Positions 25,192 through 34,966 of a stretch of 64,000 nucleotides of DNA are shown here, piece by piece. How positions within the stretch are numbered: position 1 is the stretch's first letter; every line of letters starts with the position of its first letter. The notes beneath the pieces are model-generated. The model saw only the letters and a list, made by a program, of their open reading frames with translations, ran no database searches and was not told the origin of the DNA. Source of the DNA: Roseiarcus sp036513315 (GTDB lineage Bacteria > Pseudomonadota > Alphaproteobacteria > Rhizobiales > Beijerinckiaceae); assembly GCA_036513315.1 (NCBI GenBank), contig DATBZF010000053.1:27062-91061 (forward strand), written 5' to 3'. The position numbers were made by a program, and so were the translations under genes.

Positions 25192-25392
25192 CGACGAACT
25201 TTATCACCGCGCCTTGTCCTGGCGACCACGCGACCGGCGCGGATGCCGCGATCTTTTGGGGCGGGTTCTGGGGCGGCCCGTCCTATTCTCGCCATATCAA
25301 TGGCCGAATAACCAGCCCGATTCCACCCGCCAGGCGCCTCTCCGGCCGAGCGAAAGCCTGCGCTTGGCCCTCGGCGCCGGCCCACAGCGGTC

Positions 25393-26667
25393 ATGCTTGA
25401 CAAGGATAATGACGCGATGATCGCGGCTGCGCAGCGTTTCGCACAAGGGCTCAAACGGGCGCAAGCTCCGTTGGCCGCGCTCGCCCTTTGCGCGCTTTTG
25501 ACCGCCTGCGCTGATACCGATGTCGAGGGCGCCGCCAATTATGTCGGTTCGATGGGCGGCATGCTGGCCCATTCGCCGCCCGCCCGGCCTAGCGTCGTGC
25601 AGATTTTCATCGCCTCGACGCGCAAGGGCGAAAGCGGCGCCGCCGCCCAGCAGGTCTCGACCGAGGGCACCCGCTATGCCCTGACGACGCTGACCTTCCC
25701 GCCCGGCCACAAGGCCGGCGAGATCGAACGGCCGATGTGGGGTTCCGGCAATGCCGCCAGTCATGTCGTTGTCGCCGGCCGGCGCGAACTCGACGCCGAC
25801 GAATTTCGCGGCGAGCTCGCCTCGCACATTTCTGGCCGCATCGGGGTGAACCGGGACATTCTGGTTTTCGTGCATGGTTTCAACACCTCTTTCGAGGAGG
25901 CGCGCTGGCGCGCCGGGCAGATCGCCGCCGACAGCCGTTTTGGCGGCGTGCCGATCCTGTTCACCTGGCCGACGCGCGGCGGATTGCTGAGCTACGCCTC
26001 GGACAAGGACAGCGCGACCGCTTCGCGCGACGCATTTGAGGAATTGCTGCAAAACCTCGCCAAGACGCCCGGGCTCGGGCGAATCCATATCCTCGCCCAT
26101 TCGATGGGCTGCTGGCTGACGATGGAGGCGTTGCGGGAAATCGCCATTTCGGGAAATCGCGACCTTGGCGGCCATCTCGGCGAGATCATGCTGGCGGCGC
26201 CGGACATCGACATGGATGTTTTCGCCGGACAGATGGCGCGCATCGCGCCCGCCGACGTCACCGTATTCGCCACCGCCAACGATCGCGCGCTTTCGCTTTC
26301 AAGCTGGATCGCCGACGCCCGCCCGCGCGTCGGCGCCATCGATCCGGCCAAACCCAGGGACAGGGCTGCGCTCGAGAAACTCGGCGCCAAAGTCTACGAC
26401 CTCTCCTCGTTCTCCGACGGCTTCGTCAGCGTCAGTCACGGCCTCTATGCCGATACGCCGGATGTGATCCACGCCATCGGCGCCCAATTGGCTTCGCCCC
26501 GGGCGCAGGAAGTCAATACGGTTTCGGTAATCGACGCGACCGGAAACGACGGCGCGGCGAATCCGCCAACGGCTGTCGCGGCGACGCCGGCGGCGGCTTC
26601 GCCGACTTCGCCCGCCGCCGCCTCCCCAGTTGTCACCGCGACGCCGCTGGCGCCGCCGGCGCAATAG
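25393..26667 (+). CDS. lipoprotein alpha/beta hydrolase (DUF900)
   Basis: A 424-residue predicted lipoprotein with a DUF900 esterase-like domain. The signal sequence ends at the lipobox LLTAC (Cys39); a second ATG nine codons in is an alternative start. The hydrolase domain spans about 65-365: FVHGFNTSFEEARWRAGQ is the oxyanion/core strand and LAHSMGCWLTMEAL carries the nucleophile Ser; SVSHGLYADTPD probably supplies the His. The last 60 residues are an Ala/Pro/Thr-rich tail, suggesting cell-wall or membrane tethering. Substrate unknown. Confidence 0.88.
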   Translation: MLDKDNDAMIAAAQRFAQGLKRAQAPLAALALCALLTACADTDVEGAANYVGSMGGMLAHSPPARPSVVQIFIASTRKGESGAAAQQVSTEGTRYALTTLTFPPGHKAGEIERPMWGSGNAASHVVVAGRRELDADEFRGELASHISGRIGVNRDILVFVHGFNTSFEEARWRAGQIAADSRFGGVPILFTWPTRGGLLSYASDKDSATASRDAFEELLQNLAKTPGLGRIHILAHSMGCWLTMEALREIAISGNRDLGGHLGEIMLAAPDIDMDVFAGQMARIAPADVTVFATANDRALSLSSWIADARPRVGAIDPAKPRDRAALEKLGAKVYDLSSFSDGFVSVSHGLYADTPDVIHAIGAQLASPRAQEVNTVSVIDATGNDGAANPPTAVAATPAAASPTSPAAASPVVTATPLAPPAQ

Positions 26668-26755
26668 ACAAACACAAACAATATTTTAATATGTTTTGCT
26701 CGACTGTTTTATCATCGACTGAAAGCGATAGATGAGGCAAAAGCCAGGCGGCCCT

Positions 26756-28021
26756 TCATCCCGAAACACGTGACGGCGCCCTTGCGCTTTCCAGCGCCGC
26801 GACCGCCTGATCGGCGGCGGCAAGCCCCGTCAGATATGCCCCATGCGCGGTCGAATAGTCATGGATCGAGCAAGCCTCGCCGGCGAAGAACATCCTGCCG
26901 TCGACGGCGCTCGCAAGAATGGCGCGCTCGTCGGCCCTGCCCGGCAAGGCGTAGGAATAAGAGCCGCGCGCGAGGGGATCGCTCGCCCAGCAATGGAGCC
27001 CGAGCGGCTTCACGCGGGCGGCGAAGTCGGCGCCGAACAGGCCCACAAGCTCGCCCACGGCGAAGTCAAAAAACGCCGCCTTGCCGCCTTTTTCGAGCTC
27101 GGCGGCGAGGGCGCCGCCGAAATAGGCTTCGATCACTGGCCTGCCGAATGGCCGGAACTGATAGGCGGCCGTGGCGGTGCGCCCGCCGTCGCCGAATGCA
27201 CGACTCTCCTTCTCGAATTCCTCCGCGTTGGCGAGGGAAAGGAACAGTTTGTCGGCAAGCCCGAGCGGCAGGCCCGCCGCGGCGGCGGTTTTCTCCGGCA
27301 GCGCCGGCAGGAACAGATCCTCCTGTCCGGCGATCAGATTGCTCGGCAGGGTGACGATGACCGCCCGCGCCATAATCGCGCCCTGGCTCGTCTCCACGCG
27401 TAGTTGCTTGGCCCGGCGATCGATGCACGCCACTTTGCAATCGAACGCGACCGCCAGATCGGCGCCATGGGCGGCGATCGCGCCGCCATAGCCCTCAGCG
27501 ATGCGCCAGTTCACGCCGTCGTCTTCAAAGCGGGCGAGATCGCGCGCCGACACGCGATCGAGCTCAGCGCCGCTATAATAGGTGCTGACGGCGTCGAGAA
27601 GATTGTTCCATCGATTTCCAGGTTCGAGGAAGGCCGCGGCCGGCCGATCCTGCTCATCCTCGGCGAGCGCGTCGGCCGCATGGCGAAAACGCTGCAACGC
27701 CTGCTGGAAACCTGGCCCGTCGAAGGGCGGCAGACCAATCTGGACCCAGGGGCGCATCCACGGCGGCGGCGTTTTGTCGACCGTGCGGCCCTGCGCCGCC
27801 GCGATCGGCGCCCAGGGATTGCGCTCGGCCGAGTGAAGCCAGCCGCAGCCGAGATCCATTGGGAAGCCGGCGTCGGAAACGACCGTCCAGGCGCGCCCGC
27901 CAAGCCGCCCCCGCGCCTCGAGGATCAGGGCGTCAACGCCGGCCGCGCGCAGGCGGCGCGCGGCGCCGATCCCCGCGGCGCCGCCGCCGACGACCAGTAC
28001 CGCGACTTCGCTCTTCGACAT
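26756..28021 (-). CDS. flavin-containing amine oxidase family protein
   Basis: A 421-residue FAD enzyme of the monoamine/polyamine oxidase fold. The dinucleotide motif VVGGGAAGIGAARRLRAAG starts at residue 10, followed by RLGGRAWTV (FAD phosphate) and DLGCGWLHS. The C-terminal FAD contact is MFFAGEACSIHDYSTAHGAY. It may oxidise an amine, but such short family members also act on carotenoids or protoporphyrinogen-like substrates. It is convergent with the DUF900 gene; the 88 bp between them show no clear terminator. Confidence 0.88.
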   Translation of the reverse strand: MSKSEVAVLVVGGGAAGIGAARRLRAAGVDALILEARGRLGGRAWTVVSDAGFPMDLGCGWLHSAERNPWAPIAAAQGRTVDKTPPPWMRPWVQIGLPPFDGPGFQQALQRFRHAADALAEDEQDRPAAAFLEPGNRWNNLLDAVSTYYSGAELDRVSARDLARFEDDGVNWRIAEGYGGAIAAHGADLAVAFDCKVACIDRRAKQLRVETSQGAIMARAVIVTLPSNLIAGQEDLFLPALPEKTAAAAGLPLGLADKLFLSLANAEEFEKESRAFGDGGRTATAAYQFRPFGRPVIEAYFGGALAAELEKGGKAAFFDFAVGELVGLFGADFAARVKPLGLHCWASDPLARGSYSYALPGRADERAILASAVDGRMFFAGEACSIHDYSTAHGAYLTGLAAADQAVAALESARAPSRVSG

Positions 28022-28256
28022 TCCCTGGATTTCCTCAATCGTCCAGAAGCGAAAATCGCATTTCCAGGCGGGATTGGCCAGCCGCGCCGGCGATAACCTT
28101 CACGTGGACGACAGACCGACCGCCCTGAAGCAAGCCTGTTGCAACTTCGCGGTCAGAAGATCACCGCAAGGGGCTGAGAGTCGGCGCGGAAAGTCAGGAA
28201 TTTGCAGCGTGTGGATTGTCTTCGTCTCCAGTGTCCAGATTATCCAACTTTCCGCA

Positions 28257-28589
28257 TCAGAATTTCCGCCTGACCTGCTTCAGGACATCCTCCATCTCAT
28301 TGATGATCTTGGAACCCTGCAACGTCCCGCCTGTCTTGTCTTCCGGATCGGCCTCGAACAGCGCCCACATCCTTTCGGACATGCGCGCCAATTCAGCGTA
28401 ACGCTCCTCTCCAAGGATCCGCCGATTATGGTTGAGTCCCTCGTGTAGTTCTCGAAATACATAGTCGAGATTCCGATAAGGGAAATATCCGGTCCTATCA
28501 ATGAATGTCGGCGCCGACAAAAGCATAGAACTCGTCAGCTCCGGGAGTTCTTGAATATTTTTCGCAATGTGTGTCTTCACTGAATTCAT
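28257..28589 (-). CDS. hypothetical protein, 110 residues, lower GC
   Basis: A soluble, charged, mostly helical protein with AAGGTG five bases before its ATG, so it is probably expressed. Segments such as RNLDYVFRELHEGLNHNRRI, ARMSERMWALFEADPEDKTG and INEMEDVLKQVRR look like a compact helical fold. I recognise no family. By eye, base composition (about half GC) and its AT-rich flanks differ from the neighbouring genes at well above 60 percent, a possible sign of acquisition. Confidence 0.6.
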   Translation of the reverse strand: MNSVKTHIAKNIQELPELTSSMLLSAPTFIDRTGYFPYRNLDYVFRELHEGLNHNRRILGEERYAELARMSERMWALFEADPEDKTGGTLQGSKIINEMEDVLKQVRRKF

Positions 28590-28941
28590 AAATCACCTTC
28601 ACCAAAGACATTCCTTGGGCGATCGCGTCTCGTAACCTCGATGGCCGGCCGCGTGCACGCCGATACGGACGAGATCTGCCGGCCCCAGCGCGACGCCAGC
28701 CTTGTCACAGGCCAGTCCACCCCCGCCGCGCGGAGAAAGTCGATAGATCGTAGCCAACGGAAAGTTCATGACAGGGTGTCCCCGCAACTATGTTCATGTT
28801 TCGTTCCGATGTCAAGAATTTCCGCATCCACACGAGTTCGGCGCCGGACAATCAGAAGCGGCGGAAATCGCGAGTAGGCCCGCCTTCCACGACCAAAACG
28901 CGACGGCGATTTGGAATAGCCGCCCCGCGTCGCAAGCCAGC
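28590..28941. other. 352-bp intergenic stretch
   Basis: A 62-codon minus-strand frame (28599-28787; contains GGGLACDKAGVALGPADLVR and ends at KECLW) could be a fragment of a small hypothetical protein but has no clear family match. Otherwise nothing is seen between the 110-residue gene and glgP. Confidence 0.4.
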
Positions 28942-31452
28942 CTACCCCACCGGGCATGGCGTCACCCCCCAAATCTCGCCTGCATATTGCCGGATCGTCC
29001 GATCGCTGGAGAACTTCCCCGATCCCGCAATATTGTGAATGGCCATGCGCGCCCACTCGCCCTGATTGCGATAAGTTTCACAAAGCTTTTCGTCGGCGAG
29101 AAGATAGGACTTCAAATCGGCGAGGTGCATGAAACGGTCGCCGTTGGTCAGCAGCGCAGCGCGTAGCGGTTCGAAGATGCCCGGCTGGTCGTGGCTGAAA
29201 TGATCGGAAAAGATCAAGTCGAGCGCCGCGCGGGTCTCCGGATCATGGTCATAGTGCCAATGGGGATTGTACCACGAGCGGCTGGCGGCGACCTCCTCGA
29301 CGGTCAGGCCGAACAGGAAAAAATTCTCCTCGCCGCCCTCCTCCACCATCTCGATCGTGGCGCCGTCGCGCGTGCCCAACGTCAGCGCGCCGTTCATCAT
29401 GAACTTCATATTGCTGGTGCCGCTCGCCTCGAATCCGGCGGTCGAAATCTGGTTGGAGACATCGGCGGCGGGAATGATGCGCTCGGCAAGCGTTACATTG
29501 TATTCGGGGAGAAACACCACTTTGAGCTTATCGCGAACTGCGGGGTCGGCGTCGAGCGTGCGCGCCAGATTGTTGATGAATTTGATGATGACTTTGGCCA
29601 GTTCATAGGCCGGGGCGGCCTTGCCCGCGAAAAAGAAAGTCCGCGGCGGCATGGGTAGAGCAGGATTTGCCCGCAGGCGCTGATAGAGAACGACGATTCT
29701 GAGCGCATTGAGGAGTTGGCGCTTGTATTCGTGAATGCGTTTGACCTGGCAATCGAAGATCGTGTCAGGGTCGATGGTCGCTCCCAACTCCGTCTTGACC
29801 CAACCGGCGAAGCGAACCTTGGCCTCCCGCTTGGCTTTCAAAACGTCCGACCGAAACGCGGCGTCGTCGGCGAGCGGGCGAAGCTTCTGCAATTGATCGA
29901 GATCTTTGACCCAGGAATCGCCGATCTCGGCGGAAATCGCCTGTGCGAGCGAGGGGTTCGCCAGGCGAAGCCACCGTCTCGGCGTGACGCCGTTCGTCTT
30001 GTTATTGAACCGTTCAGGGAAGACCTCCGCGAGGTCCCGCACGGTCGTCTTGCGCAGCAAATCGGAATGGATGGCGGCGACGCCATTGGTGCTGTGCGAG
30101 CCGACGATCGCCACATTCGCCATGCGAACCTGCTTCGTCTGTCCTTCCTCCACCAGGCTGACGCGCGCCATGCGCCCGGCGTCTCCGGGGAAGCGCGCGG
30201 ATACATCCTGCAACAGGCGACGATTGATCTCGTAGATGATTTCAAGGTGACGGGGAATCAGCAGCTCCATCCATGGGACAGGCCAGCGCTCCAGCGCCTC
30301 GGGCAGAAGGGTGTGGTTGGTGTAAGCGAGCGTCCTGCGCGCGACGTCAAACGCCTCGTCCCAGCTAAGATGCGCCTCGTCGAGCAGAATGCGCATGAGC
30401 TCCGGCACGGCCAGGGTCGGATGCGTATCATTGAGTTGGATCGCCGCCTTGTCGGGCAGCGTCGACCAATCCTTGTTCGTCTCGCGAAACCGGCGGACCG
30501 CGTCGCCCACCGAACAAGCGACAAGAAAATATTCCTGTATCAGGCGCAACTCGCGCCCTTGCAACGTATGGTCGTCCGGATAGAGAACGCGCGTCAGCGA
30601 TTCCGCATTAAGCGCTTCGGCGATCGAAGCCACAAAATCGCCGCCGCTGAACTGCTGGAAGTCGAAACCATGCGCGGCCGTCGCGCCCCAAAGGCGGAGC
30701 GTGTTGACTGTCTTGCCGCCGTAGCCGACCACTGGCCGGTCATAGGGCACGCCGATCAACGACGAGGGTTGATTGGGAACCAGGCGCAGCGTCCCTCCGC
30801 GCAGATCAAACGAACAGCCGAACTTCACTTCGATCTTTTCGAGCGGACGCACGACTTCCCATGGATCGGGATGACTGAGCCAATTGTCCGACCGCTCGGC
30901 TTGCCATCCATCCTGAATTGTCTGCCGGAAGATTCCATGTTCGTAGCGCAGGCCGTAGCCCATTGCCGGGAGTTGCAAGGTCGCCATCGAATCGAGGAAA
31001 CAGGCGGCCAGACGGCCGAGCCCGCCATTGCCCAGCCCCGCGTCGGGCTCCTCCTCGAGTATCTCCATCCACTGGCGGCCGTGTTCGTCAAAGGCTTGAC
31101 TGACCACCGGATCGAGCATGAGGTTCATGACGTTGTTGGCGAGCGACCGGCCGATGAGGAACTCGATCGAGAGATAATAGACGCGCTTGGGATTTTCGCG
31201 CGCGTAGGCCTCATCGGTCTTGAGCCACCGATCGGAAAGAATATCTCTGATCGCCCGGGAGGCCGCTTCATAGCGCTCTCGCGCGTCCGAGGATCCAAGC
31301 TCGACGACATTGTCGAATTTCAAATGCCGCTCGTAGAGCGCGTTCGGCGATCCGGCAAAGGCCGTCGATTCAACGCCATATTGCTGCAAGGTCGTCTCGG
31401 CGCTGACCAAATCCCGCACTGTCGCCTCGTGATTTTCGTGAATGTTGTCCAT
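28942..31452 (-). CDS. glgP: glycogen/alpha-glucan phosphorylase
   Basis: An 836-residue GT35 phosphorylase that releases glucose-1-phosphate from glycogen in the cytoplasm. Visible landmarks are YYLSIEFLIGRSLANNV, AGLGNGGLGRLAACFLDSMA, QLNDTHPTLAVPELMR, KTNGVTPRRW, the VKRIHEYKRQLLN block and the pyridoxal-phosphate site EASGTSNMKFMMNGALTLGT (Lys in SNMKF). The length is normal and no residue is missing. Other glg genes are not in the window. Confidence 0.97.
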   Translation of the reverse strand: MDNIHENHEATVRDLVSAETTLQQYGVESTAFAGSPNALYERHLKFDNVVELGSSDARERYEAASRAIRDILSDRWLKTDEAYARENPKRVYYLSIEFLIGRSLANNVMNLMLDPVVSQAFDEHGRQWMEILEEEPDAGLGNGGLGRLAACFLDSMATLQLPAMGYGLRYEHGIFRQTIQDGWQAERSDNWLSHPDPWEVVRPLEKIEVKFGCSFDLRGGTLRLVPNQPSSLIGVPYDRPVVGYGGKTVNTLRLWGATAAHGFDFQQFSGGDFVASIAEALNAESLTRVLYPDDHTLQGRELRLIQEYFLVACSVGDAVRRFRETNKDWSTLPDKAAIQLNDTHPTLAVPELMRILLDEAHLSWDEAFDVARRTLAYTNHTLLPEALERWPVPWMELLIPRHLEIIYEINRRLLQDVSARFPGDAGRMARVSLVEEGQTKQVRMANVAIVGSHSTNGVAAIHSDLLRKTTVRDLAEVFPERFNNKTNGVTPRRWLRLANPSLAQAISAEIGDSWVKDLDQLQKLRPLADDAAFRSDVLKAKREAKVRFAGWVKTELGATIDPDTIFDCQVKRIHEYKRQLLNALRIVVLYQRLRANPALPMPPRTFFFAGKAAPAYELAKVIIKFINNLARTLDADPAVRDKLKVVFLPEYNVTLAERIIPAADVSNQISTAGFEASGTSNMKFMMNGALTLGTRDGATIEMVEEGGEENFFLFGLTVEEVAASRSWYNPHWHYDHDPETRAALDLIFSDHFSHDQPGIFEPLRAALLTNGDRFMHLADLKSYLLADEKLCETYRNQGEWARMAIHNIAGSGKFSSDRTIRQYAGEIWGVTPCPVG

Positions 31453-31793
31453 GTGCGCCGCCCTTGCTGACGCGCCGCTGATTTTTGAACCGGCGCTACG
31501 CGACCTATCTTGATAGCGTCACGTCGTGACGACTTGGCGACATTAATAACCCACGGGACGCTTCAGGGCATAGTTCGCATCGCCTCGCCGCACGAGCCAT
31601 CCCACGCCGCATCCAGCAACGCGCATCGACGCATAAGCGCCAAACGCCGCTCATCGAGCCGAAACCTGTCGCGCCGCCCACGATGTCGCGGCGCCAAAGG
31701 CGTCGCGCCAAGATGACCTAGCGCACGGCGAATATTTCGCGAGTTCTCACCATGATCGAAATTCGCCATGGAGACGTAATCGATTGAAATCAT
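31453..31793. other. 341-bp intergenic stretch between glgP and tRNA-Arg
   Basis: No credible gene. A 15-base near-palindrome (CGTCAC-GTC-GTGACG, 31517-31531) lies 65 bp upstream of glgP and might be an operator. Nothing else is seen. Confidence 0.5.
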
Positions 31794-31870
<77 letters not shown>

Positions 31871-32001
31871 GCAGGCGCCGCAAAGCGGCGCGGGGTTGAA
31901 TATCGCATATTCGGGCAAAGGGGAAACACGATTTCGCAGGAGCGCCACGAAAGCTGGGCGGCGGAAGGCGCGTCCCCGCCCGAAGTCGCGCTTTCGCAGT
32001 C

Positions 32002-32898
32002 TCACGCCGCGAGCGAAGCGGCTTCTGCCGGCGCCCCGAAGTAGCGGATGTAGCGCTCCTCGATTTCGGCGACCGGCATGATGACGAAGACGTCGGTGGT
32101 GCCGAATTTCGGATCGACGACCGCTTGCGGGCCGAATCTCGCGCCGAGCCGCCAATAGCCCTTGATCAACGGCGGCAGCCCGCGAATGGCGGCGCGCGGG
32201 TCGATCGCATCTTCGGGCAAAATCGCCATTTCGACGCCGCGCCCGCCCGCCGCGTCGGCGCTCCATTCCGCATGCGCCGCCGCGCTGCGCGCGATATGGC
32301 TCAGCGCCATCGCGTGGTCGGCAGGCTCGGCGCCCTCCAGGCTCGCGCAGCCGAACATCGCATCGATGCGATGATGCTGGACATAGGCCCAGATGCCGCG
32401 CCACAGCAGTTCCAACGTGGGCTTGCCGCGATAACCGCTCGCGACGCACGATCGGCCAAGTTCGAGAAAGCGCTTGTCGCCATGTCGCGCGATCAGTGGA
32501 GCAATGTTGAATTCGCCAGCGCTGTAAAAGCCGAAATTCGCCTCCGCCACATCCTGGCGCAACAGCCGATAGGCGCCCACGACCTTGGCGGCCGCGCCGC
32601 GCGAGGCGGCCGCATGATCCAGTACGATCAGATGATCGCAAACCCGGTCGAAGGCGCATATGTCGCGGCGGATGAGGCGCGCCGTCCGATCGGGCGTCGC
32701 GCCGCCTTCCTCGAAGAAGACGCGATAGCGCAGTTTCTGCGCCTTGCGGATTTCTTTCTTTGTCGTCGCCAGACGAAGCTCCAGAGAACCGATCGCGCCA
32801 AGAGCGGGGCCGAGCCCGCGCAAGTCGCGAATGCGGCGTCCGACGTGCGGAAACGCCTGCCCGACGCGGCCCGAACCCTCAATCGCCCGCAATGTCAT
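32002..32898 (-). CDS. olsB: GNAT-fold N-acyltransferase, OlsB-like (L-ornithine N-alpha-acyltransferase)
   Basis: A 298-residue acyltransferase that in its best-known relatives makes lyso-ornithine lipid from ornithine and 3-hydroxyacyl-ACP. The N-terminal LELRLATTKKEIRKAQKLRY and VFFEE, then RRDICAFDRVCDHLIVLD, and ELGRSCVASGYRG and LLWRGIWAYV are the conserved blocks of this group. The C-terminal PPLIKGYWRLGARFGPQAVV with DPKFGTTDVFVIMPV also matches. olsA is not adjacent, so the exact acceptor is inferred from the family. Confidence 0.88.
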   Translation of the reverse strand: MTLRAIEGSGRVGQAFPHVGRRIRDLRGLGPALGAIGSLELRLATTKKEIRKAQKLRYRVFFEEGGATPDRTARLIRRDICAFDRVCDHLIVLDHAAASRGAAAKVVGAYRLLRQDVAEANFGFYSAGEFNIAPLIARHGDKRFLELGRSCVASGYRGKPTLELLWRGIWAYVQHHRIDAMFGCASLEGAEPADHAMALSHIARSAAAHAEWSADAAGGRGVEMAILPEDAIDPRAAIRGLPPLIKGYWRLGARFGPQAVVDPKFGTTDVFVIMPVAEIEERYIRYFGAPAEAASLAA

Positions 32899-32953
32899 CG
32901 AGTGCTCCGATTCGCAGATCGTGCGAATGTCAGAGCATCTTCATCCCAATCAA

Positions 32954-34780
32954 TTATGACAACGCCGATTGATTGCCGACTGACAGGCTGCGGGATGCCT
33001 GGCTTCTAACCCCTTGATTCGGAGCGCTCTTGCGCCGGGCCGCGTCGATCGCCTCGGCAAGTCGGGCCAGATCGACCGGCTTCGTCAGGAAATCGTCGAT
33101 GCCTGCGTTCAGGCACGCGCGCCGATCCTCCTCCATCGCATTGGCGGTCAGCGCAATGATCGGCATCGGGCGCGCACCTGTCTCCCGCTCGGCGGCGCGG
33201 ATGCCGCGCGAGGCTTCGATACCGTCGAGGCCCGGCATTTTGATATCCATCAGGACGATCTCAAATCGAGGCGAATCGCCGCGCGCTGACGCTTCGCCGA
33301 GCGCCGCCGCCTCCAACCCGTCATGCGCGCGCACCACCTCGAAGCCGAGCCTACGCAAGGCTTTCTGCGCGATCGTCGCGTTGATTTCATTGTCTTCGGC
33401 CAGAAGCGCGCGCGCCGCGCGCCGGGTCGCCGCGACCGGCGCGTGCGACTGGACAAGCGGCGGTGGCGCGGGAAATTCGCCGGCCAGGCGCTCGAAAAGC
33501 GAGCGAGCGCGAACCGGTTTGACCAGCCAGCCGTCGAAACCCTGAAGCGAGGTTTGCCCGAAGGCGCGTCGCTCGAATGGCGAAAACAGCACGAGGCTCC
33601 TGGGCGCCCCCGCCGCGCGCGCCGCAAGCGCGAGACGATTGGTCGCCTCCACGCCAAGGGCGCAATCGACAATGACGACGTCAGGCTGCGGGCCTAGGCT
33701 CAACGCCCGCAAGCCTTCCTCCAGACCTTCGGCTCGGCTGACCGCCACACCGACCTCCTTCAGGCGCGCGGCCATCGCCGGCGCTTCAAACGGCGAATGC
33801 GCAATGATCAGCGCGCGCCGGCCGACGAGTTTCGTAGGCGCGGATTCGCCCGCGGCGAGAGGCAGGGAGGCCGAATCTTCCGGCAGGGCGATCATGAAGG
33901 AAAAAGCCGCGCCCCCGCCTTCATTGTCAGCCAAGGCCAGATCGCCGCCCATCAGGGAGACAATGCGCTTTGATATGGCGAGGCCGAGCCCGGTCCCCTC
34001 GTAACGGCGCGCATTGGAGCCGTCGCCTTGCTCGAAATCCTCAAAGATCGCGGCGCGCCGGTCGGGCGCTACGCCGGGTCCGGTATCAATCACCTTGAAC
34101 AAAAGGCTCGCGCCCTGAGCCCGTTCGACGCTAACCCCGATGCCGCCGCTGTCGGTGAACTTCACCGCGTTCCCGGCAAGATTGGTCAAAACCTGGCGCA
34201 GGCGCAGGCCGTCGCCGAGAACGCGCTGCGGCACGTCGGCGGCGATCGAGACGGCGATCTCGAGCCCCTTGCTCTGCGCGCGTGGCGCCAGCAGTTCGAC
34301 GACGCCCTCGACCAGCCTGTGCAAATCGAAGGATTCGCTGACAAGATCGAGGCGTCCCGCTTCAATTTTTGAAAAATCCAATATTTGATCGATGAGGCTG
34401 ACAAGCGCCGAACCGGAACTCCGAATCGCCTCGACATAGCTCGCGTTTTCGGCGTCGAGCCGAGCCTCACGCAACAGGTCGGCCATGCCCAGAATGCCGC
34501 TGAGCGGCGTACGGATCTCATGGCTCATCGTCGCCAGAAATCGGGACTTGGCTTCGCTTGCCGCCTCGGCGCGTTCTCGCGCGGCAGCGCCTTGCTTCAG
34601 CCGCCACAATTCGTCGCGCAGCGTTTCGTTAGCCACCTCGGCCCCAACCGCTCTCGCCACGGCGAGCCGGCGCAGCCGGGCAAGGCCAAGAGCGAGGCCC
34701 AGCGCAAGCGCAAGACAAGGCATCGCTTCGATCAGCAGCAGATGAGCCGAGAGAACCGTCAAAATGCCGTTTGCGTCCAT
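32954..34780 (-). CDS. hybrid sensor histidine kinase with two receiver-like domains
   Basis: A 608-residue protein. One N-terminal membrane segment (about 7-36) has almost no periplasmic part, so the input is probably intracellular or membrane-based. The kinase core follows: phospho-acceptor His87 in MSHEIRTPLSG, N box NLAGNAVKF (200-208), G boxes DTGPGVA (232-238) and GTGLGLAISK (262-271). Residues 320-435 are a degenerate receiver (Asp372 in VDCALG, Lys421, but no acidic pair), and 457-580 a full receiver (AEDNEIN, phospho-acceptor Asp512 in MDIKMPG, Lys567). No partner regulator or Hpt is adjacent. Confidence 0.92.
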   Translation of the reverse strand: MDANGILTVLSAHLLLIEAMPCLALALGLALGLARLRRLAVARAVGAEVANETLRDELWRLKQGAAARERAEAASEAKSRFLATMSHEIRTPLSGILGMADLLREARLDAENASYVEAIRSSGSALVSLIDQILDFSKIEAGRLDLVSESFDLHRLVEGVVELLAPRAQSKGLEIAVSIAADVPQRVLGDGLRLRQVLTNLAGNAVKFTDSGGIGVSVERAQGASLLFKVIDTGPGVAPDRRAAIFEDFEQGDGSNARRYEGTGLGLAISKRIVSLMGGDLALADNEGGGAAFSFMIALPEDSASLPLAAGESAPTKLVGRRALIIAHSPFEAPAMAARLKEVGVAVSRAEGLEEGLRALSLGPQPDVVIVDCALGVEATNRLALAARAAGAPRSLVLFSPFERRAFGQTSLQGFDGWLVKPVRARSLFERLAGEFPAPPPLVQSHAPVAATRRAARALLAEDNEINATIAQKALRRLGFEVVRAHDGLEAAALGEASARGDSPRFEIVLMDIKMPGLDGIEASRGIRAAERETGARPMPIIALTANAMEEDRRACLNAGIDDFLTKPVDLARLAEAIDAARRKSAPNQGVRSQASRSLSVGNQSALS

Positions 34781-34966
34781 GACAACGTTCGTCCTTCCGC
34801 AAACCCTATTGTCGCGTCGGCGGAGTTTGTCAGACCCCCATTGAGAAACCGTTGCGATAAAGCCCAGATTTGCACGAAGTCAGAGGGCGGCTGCCCCCAT
34901 GGCTCGGCGCGTAGACCTGACAAGCCCGATCGCTTGCGCTCACCGGCTTGCGGCGCCTTGGGCCAT

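Noticed and set aside
28599..28787. 62-codon minus-strand frame as a gene
   Set aside because: Weak resemblance to small hypothetical proteins only; no RBS or conserved ending, so kept as intergenic content.
31517..31531. CGTCAC-GTC-GTGACG near-palindrome as a glgP operator
   Set aside because: Short, no neighbouring regulator and no second copy; noted only in the intergenic entry.
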